Both the position numbers and the translations under genes were made by a program. DNA of 8,802 bases, taken from positions 1 to 8,802 of the forward strand of contig JALOAP010000106.1 in assembly GCA_023228745.1 (NCBI GenBank), read 5' to 3'. The DNA is from Dehalococcoidia bacterium. GTDB lineage: Bacteria; Chloroflexota; Dehalococcoidia; Tepidiformales; Tepidiformaceae. Numbering within the stretch: the first letter of the stretch is position 1; the number at the start of each line of letters is the position of its first letter. The notes under the pieces are model-generated. The model searched no databases and was not told the DNA's origin. It saw only the letters and a list, made by a program, of their open reading frames with translations. This document shows positions 5,733 through 8,802 of the stretch, in pieces.

Positions 5733-6773
5733 CTACTGCCCCCACACCTTGCCGTCGGCCACGGCCTGCACGGACGATTCCATGATGTTCCGTGCCACCG
5801 GGCCCTCCCAGCGGTCGTAGATGACGCCGTCCTTGCCGACGACGTAGACAAACGGCTCGGAGAGGCCGCCGTCTTCGCGCACGAGCCACTCGCGCGTCGT
5901 GGGGTTCAGTTCCTTCTTGTCGAAGTCGCGCCAGATCTCGATGTGTACGAAGTCCACCCGGTCGCGGTAGTCCTCCTGCAGCGACTCGACCTCTTCGTTC
6001 ACCGGCCCGCAGAAGCGCGAGGTGCAGAATGCCGGGGTCGAAAAGACGACCAGCAGCGGGCGTTCCGCGGCGATGGCGTCCTTAATCTTCACGTCGTGCA
6101 TATCGTTCGGTGGGTCGCCGGAGTCGATTTCGCGGATGTCGGCGACATCATTCTTCGTCAGGTTGTCGCTCTTCGGGGCGTCCTGGCCCGGCGCGGGAAT
6201 GCGCGGCTTTTCGTAGACCTGGAAACCGAACGAGCTGACGCCCGTGCTGCCATCCTTCAGCGTCGCCTTCACGGCCACGCCGTACTGCCCGGCGTGCGGG
6301 AAGTTCACATCGACGTAGTAGCCCACCCGGCCGTCGTCTTCGCCACCGTGGACGTGCGTCTCCCCGTTCCCGTGTACGTGCGTGACCTCCGGCCCGACGC
6401 CCGGTGCGCTCTGAACTGGCTTGGTCGTGTAGAACGGCTCGGGGTTGCTCGGGTCCTTCAGGTCGTAGAACGTGACGAGCGCGTCCGCCCCACCCTGCGG
6501 GATGTCCTGCTTATCCGTGATCCCGAAGACAAAGTTGTTCGGCCCGACTGCCAGCTCGAGCCCTGCTGGCACCACGTTGATCACATTCCGCTGGTCAGCA
6601 GGCACGTCGGCGGCAAGGTCCATCACCGGGAACTGCTCGCCTTCGACGGTTCCGCTGTCACCGGGTCCGGCAGCGCTCGCGGAATCGTCGGGTCCGTCGC
6701 CGCAGGCAACGAACAGGAGGGACAGTGCGGCGAGCGCCGCGATCAACAGGTAGGCAGCAGAGCGGGTCAGCAC
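5733..6773 (-). CDS. Lipoprotein with YtkA/FixH-like domain and thioredoxin-like domain
   Basis: A 346-residue exported protein. A lipoprotein signal peptide (1-23) ends in FVA before Cys24, followed by a Gly/Ser/Asp-rich linker. Residues about 65-190 look like an Ig-type beta-sandwich related to YtkA/FixH domains (NNFVFGITDKQ, FYDL, YVDVNFPHAGQYGVAV). It carries two His-Val-His motifs (132-134 and 140-142) next to an acidic GGEDD. Residues about 225-340 form a thioredoxin-like fold: LLVVFSTPAFC, then Cys250 and Cys255 in a CX4C arrangement before GPV, and FVYVVGKDGVIYDRWEG. The GTG at 6773 is chosen because it immediately precedes the signal peptide; the frame stays open further upstream, but that would bury the signal. 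Likely role: extracytoplasmic thiol or metal-linked redox. Metal binding by the His motifs is inference. Confidence 0.87.
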   Translation of the reverse strand: MLTRSAAYLLIAALAALSLLFVACGDGPDDSASAAGPGDSGTVEGEQFPVMDLAADVPADQRNVINVVPAGLELAVGPNNFVFGITDKQDIPQGGADALVTFYDLKDPSNPEPFYTTKPVQSAPGVGPEVTHVHGNGETHVHGGEDDGRVGYYVDVNFPHAGQYGVAVKATLKDGSTGVSSFGFQVYEKPRIPAPGQDAPKSDNLTKNDVADIREIDSGDPPNDMHDVKIKDAIAAERPLLVVFSTPAFCTSRFCGPVNEEVESLQEDYRDRVDFVHIEIWRDFDKKELNPTTREWLVREDGGLSEPFVYVVGKDGVIYDRWEGPVARNIMESSVQAVADGKVWGQ

Positions 6774-6862
6774 AACCTGCCTAGCATAGCGAAGATTGCA
6801 GAAGTGGGCGGCAACGATTCGTAAGACAGTGCGGGCAGTGGGCTGTCGCTCTTCCCCGGGTG

Positions 6863-7378
6863 ATGATGGTCCGGATGTTGCGGAACCTGTTCCTGGCGGT
6901 CGTTGCAGCCGTTGCCGTCTCCGCGTGCGAGCTGCTCGAAGAATTCGACGACGAGCCGGTCGCCGGTCTCCCGGCCTGCACCTGGGCACGGGTCGTGAAG
7001 GTGACGGACGGCGACACCATCCGCGTCCAGTTCGATGGCCGCGAAGAGCGCGTGCGCTACATCGGCATCGACACGCCCGAGGTGCGCGGTTCGCCCGGCG
7101 GCCCCGAACCCTTTGGCGACGAAGCGTCGGAGGCGAACGCCCGCATGGTGGAGGACGCCCGCGTCTGCCTCGAGCGCGACGTGAGCGAGACCGACCGCTA
7201 CGGCCGCTTGCTGCGGTACGTATGGCTGCGCGACGGCACGCTGGTCAACGAAGAACTCCTCCGCCTCGGCCTGGCGCAAATCACCACCTATCCTCCCGAC
7301 GTGAAGTACGTCGAAAGCCGCTACCTCCCCGCGCAGGACGAAGCCCAGGCCTCCCGTCGCGGCATCTGGGGCGAATAG
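6863..7378 (+). CDS. Thermonuclease family lipoprotein (SNase-like)
   Basis: A 171-residue exported nuclease of the staphylococcal nuclease fold, expected to cut DNA and RNA outside the membrane with Ca2+. A lipoprotein signal ends in VSA before Cys22, then an acidic linker (ELLEEFDDE). The catalytic set is complete and correctly spaced relative to staphylococcal nuclease: Asp51 in DGDT (D21), Arg65 (R35), Asp70 (D40) and Glu73 (E43) in RYIGIDTPE, and Arg115 in DRYGR (R87). The C-terminal helices end in RRGIWGE, typical of the family. Start choice is uncertain: GTG 6860, ATG 6863, 6866 and 6875 are all in frame with no clear Shine-Dalgarno; all keep the signal peptide. It is divergent from the thioredoxin lipoprotein across an 86-90 bp gap. 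Confidence 0.93.
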   Translation: MMVRMLRNLFLAVVAAVAVSACELLEEFDDEPVAGLPACTWARVVKVTDGDTIRVQFDGREERVRYIGIDTPEVRGSPGGPEPFGDEASEANARMVEDARVCLERDVSETDRYGRLLRYVWLRDGTLVNEELLRLGLAQITTYPPDVKYVESRYLPAQDEAQASRRGIWGE

Positions 7379-7390
7379 CGCGGGCCCGCG
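7379..7390. terminator. Palindrome CGCGGGCCCGCG in the gap between convergent genes
   Basis: A perfect 12-bp palindrome begins immediately after the thermonuclease TAG and lies 13 bp from the GNAT gene's stop on the other strand. It fills half of the 25-bp convergent gap. As RNA it can form only a 4-bp GC stem with a tetraloop and no U-tract follows, so terminator activity is a guess from position. Confidence 0.3.
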
Positions 7391-7403
7391 TGATGGAACG
7401 GGG

Positions 7404-7979
7404 TCATCTCTCCGCGATGTACCGCATGATCGGCCGCGTCTCGTTGCGACGGAGCACTTCCTCGAAGCCCGCGGCCCGGAAAGTCGAGACGAACCCGTGG
7501 AAACCGGCGTCGGGCGTGACGCGCGTTCCGGCGGGGTCCACCGGGTAGCCTTCGACGATGCGCGCGCCGTGTGCCACGGCGTGCTCCACCGCCGCACGGA
7601 GGAGCACCCTGCCGACCCCCTGCTGCCGGAACTTCCGGTCCGTGTAGAAGCAGACGACCGCCCACGCCGGCTGGTCGTCCACTGGTTTCACGGTGCGTGA
7701 GCGCTGCACGCGCGGGTACTCGTCGCGCGGCGCGACGGCGCACCAGCCAGCGGGTGCCCCATCGACGTAGGCGAGGAGCCCTGGCACGCGGTTCTCCCGG
7801 ACGACCTGCTCCATCGCCTGGCGGTTGCTCTCGCCGCGGCCCGTGCGGTACTCCTCGCTGGTCTGGCGCCACCACATGCACCAGCAGCCATCGGCCGCGC
7901 CACGCTCGCCGAATAGCGTCACCAGGTCGGGCCAACGGTCCGGGGTCAGGGGGTGGACTTCGACCGCGCTGTCACTCAT
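7404..7979 (-). CDS. GNAT family N-acetyltransferase
   Basis: A 191-residue acetyl-CoA-dependent acetyltransferase. The core acetyl-CoA loop is RQQGVGRVLL (118-127), the R/Q-x-x-G-x-G/A motif, preceded by the beta-4 strand AWAVVCFYT (105-113). Features of a distinct GNAT subgroup are the CWCMWW segment (32-37), GWCAVAPRDEYPR (78-90) and VEGYPVD after the core. The Cys pair in CWC could be redox or structural. The C-terminus (AGFEEV, IMRYI) is standard. The ATG at 7979 has a GGGAG Shine-Dalgarno 6 nt upstream, although the frame extends further; it overlaps the end of the CGNR gene by 8 nt, so the two are one operon. The acceptor (small molecule, antibiotic or protein) cannot be told. Confidence 0.92.
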   Translation of the reverse strand: MSDSAVEVHPLTPDRWPDLVTLFGERGAADGCWCMWWRQTSEEYRTGRGESNRQAMEQVVRENRVPGLLAYVDGAPAGWCAVAPRDEYPRVQRSRTVKPVDDQPAWAVVCFYTDRKFRQQGVGRVLLRAAVEHAVAHGARIVEGYPVDPAGTRVTPDAGFHGFVSTFRAAGFEEVLRRNETRPIMRYIAER

Positions 7980-8601
7980 CACCTGCTCCCTGTTCGCGCG
8001 CCTTCCGGCGCTGCTGGTATTTCCGAACCTTCGCGCGGTTGCCACAGACCCGCATCGAACACCACGTGCCCGAGCGGTTCTTCGAGGTGTCGTAAAAGAC
8101 CCACTGGCAGGTGTCGGACGCGCAGATCTTCACGCGGTTCCACGTCCCGTCCTGTATCGCCAGGAACACCGCCGCCAGCACGCCCGCCAGGAAGCCATCG
8201 ACTCCGTCTCCCGCCGCGACGAGCCGGGCATCGCCCGGGGCCCGCACCTCCACGGTCAGCGGCAACTCGGCGGCGATGCGGTTGACCGTCGCGAGCGCCT
8301 CGCGATCGACCTCGTGCTCGTGGTTCGCGCGGGCGAGCGCCCGGAGCGCGTTCCGCAACGCCAGTGCGCGTTCGAACTGGGCGCGGGTCACGGGGCCCTC
8401 GATCTGTGCCGCAAGCCATTCGCCGGTCGCGCCCGGCTCGCCCTGTGCGCGACGCTCGGCGAACCACGCCTCCAGCGCACCCGGGGAGCTAAGCGAATCG
8501 GTCGCCTCCTCCACGTCGATGCTGTTCATGAACTCGCGCACCAGGTCCAGCGTCACCGTGGGGTTGGAGCTGGCGGCGGGAGGTGGTTGCATCGCTGCCA
8601 T
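7972..8601 (-). CDS. ABATE/CGNR zinc finger domain-containing transcription factor
   Basis: A 209-residue protein with the two-domain layout of the ABATE (PF07336)/CGNR zinc finger (PF11706) family, putative stress-linked transcription factors. The N-terminal domain (about 15-150) begins with the typical LDLVREFMNSID and runs through a helical region to FLAGVLAAVFLAIQDG. The zinc finger (158-198) has Cys160, Cys165, Cys181 and Cys186, with the signature FYDTSKNRSGTWCS and CGNR at 186-189, then a basic tail (KVRKYQQRRK) likely to touch DNA. The frame opens further upstream, but the ATG at 8601 sits directly behind a promoter-like sequence (8608-8636), so the longer form is unlikely; a second ATG at 8592 is possible. 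It probably regulates its own operon and the following GNAT gene (inference). Confidence 0.92.
   Translation of the reverse strand: MAAMQPPPAASSNPTVTLDLVREFMNSIDVEEATDSLSSPGALEAWFAERRAQGEPGATGEWLAAQIEGPVTRAQFERALALRNALRALARANHEHEVDREALATVNRIAAELPLTVEVRAPGDARLVAAGDGVDGFLAGVLAAVFLAIQDGTWNRVKICASDTCQWVFYDTSKNRSGTWCSMRVCGNRAKVRKYQQRRKAREQGAGDE
7986..7990 (-). promoter_or_regulatory. Shine-Dalgarno GGGAG deciding the GNAT start
   Basis: GGGAG on the minus strand lies 6 nt upstream of the ATG at 7979, inside the last codons of the CGNR gene. It favours this ATG over the in-frame upstream extension, which would overlap the CGNR gene much more. Confidence 0.6.
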
Positions 8602-8607
8602 GCCGTG

Positions 8608-8636
8608 AGTGTAGGCCCATTTGAGAGTCCTGTACA
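8608..8636 (-). promoter_or_regulatory. Candidate promoter of the CGNR-GNAT operon
   Basis: On the minus strand TGTACA (8636-8631) and TACACT (8613-8608) resemble -35 and -10 boxes (4 of 6 matches each) with an ideal 17-bp spacer. The -10 ends 6 nt before the ATG at 8601, so transcription would begin at or next to the start codon, giving a leaderless mRNA. That agrees with the missing Shine-Dalgarno. Confidence 0.4.
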
Positions 8637-8649
8637 CCGCCAAAGCGTA

Positions 8650-8678
8650 TTGACAGGTTAGCGACACCAGCATACGGT
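8650..8678 (+). promoter_or_regulatory. Candidate promoter of the plus-strand gene at 8710
   Basis: A perfect -35 box TTGACA (8650-8655), a 17-bp spacer and a weaker -10 TACGGT (8673-8678; matches TA...T) precede the ATG at 8710 by about 31 bp. It lies 13 bp from the -35 of the divergent CGNR promoter, so a factor bound here could affect both. Confidence 0.45.
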
Positions 8679-8709
8679 CCACGCAGGTTAGAAAAGGGAG
8701 CATCCCTCG

Positions 8710-8802
8710 ATGTACGACCTGGAAACGAAGTACGAGATTGCCCGCCTCGAATATGCCGCCCGCAAGCGCCAGTTCCGCTGGCGAGAAGAGTTCGCACGGC
8801 GG
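8710..8802 (+). CDS. Hypothetical protein, N-terminal fragment cut by the window end
   Basis: The first 31 codons of an open frame that continues past the window. It starts MYDLETKYEI and continues as a helical, strongly charged stretch (ARLEYAARKRQFRWREE). An AGGGAG Shine-Dalgarno at 8695-8700, 9 nt before the ATG, and the TTGACA promoter upstream support it. It is divergent from the CGNR regulator, which may control it. Too short to assign a family. Confidence 0.55.
   Translation, partial: MYDLETKYEIARLEYAARKRQFRWREEFARR

Noticed and set aside
5667..6824. 385-codon plus-strand frame opposite the thioredoxin lipoprotein
   Set aside because: Antisense shadow; the minus strand has a signal peptide, lipobox and thioredoxin-like motifs.
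7825..8661. 278-codon plus-strand frame opposite the CGNR gene
   Set aside because: Antisense shadow of a well-supported CGNR zinc-finger protein; Arg/His-rich composition with no domain.
1..8802. CRISPR array, insertion sequence, prophage, toxin-antitoxin or defence system
   Set aside because: No spaced direct repeats, transposase, integrase, long terminal inverted repeats or defence-family domains are visible anywhere in the window.

Overview
The window is about 8.8 kb of dense, high-GC bacterial chromosome. Third codon positions are strongly G/C, intergenic gaps are mostly short, and there are no phage, transposon, CRISPR or RNA genes. The gene mix is an F420-type (deazaflavin-dependent) nitroreductase-fold protein, tandem short-chain dehydrogenases (SDRs), ClpS, a KimA-like permease, an ABATE/CGNR regulator and Gram-positive-style lipoproteins. 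That mix fits Chloroflexota or Actinomycetota. I lean to Chloroflexota, but the sequence alone does not prove it.

Layout. (A) 1-1842, plus strand: the 3' part of an SDR with a clear frameshift, an intact 261-residue SDR, a 7-bp tandem repeat beginning at its stop codon, and a small deazaflavin-type oxidoreductase. (B) 1888-6773, minus strand, read right to left: a secreted lipoprotein joining a YtkA/FixH-like beta-sandwich to a thioredoxin-like domain; an unrecognised 131-residue protein whose stop overlaps the start of a class I SAM methyltransferase; a 320-bp gap; a KimA-like APC-superfamily K+ permease; and clpS 14 bp behind it. (C) 6863-7378, plus strand: a lipoprotein staphylococcal-nuclease-like thermonuclease, divergent from the thioredoxin lipoprotein. 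(D) 7404-8601, minus strand: an ABATE/CGNR zinc-finger transcription factor followed, with an 8-nt overlap, by a GNAT acetyltransferase. (E) 8710-8802, plus strand: the first 31 codons of an unknown protein, divergent from the CGNR gene.

How the genes work together. The SDRs and the F420-type protein look like a redox/catabolic neighbourhood. The permease and clpS may be co-transcribed, with no obvious functional link. The CGNR factor and the GNAT enzyme look like a regulator and enzyme pair under one promoter. The most notable points are the single-base lesion in the first SDR, the domain fusion with paired His-Val-His motifs in the thioredoxin lipoprotein, the long unexplained leader of the KimA-like gene, and the unknown protein coupled to the methyltransferase. 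I found no clearly new multi-gene system; most genes belong to known families.
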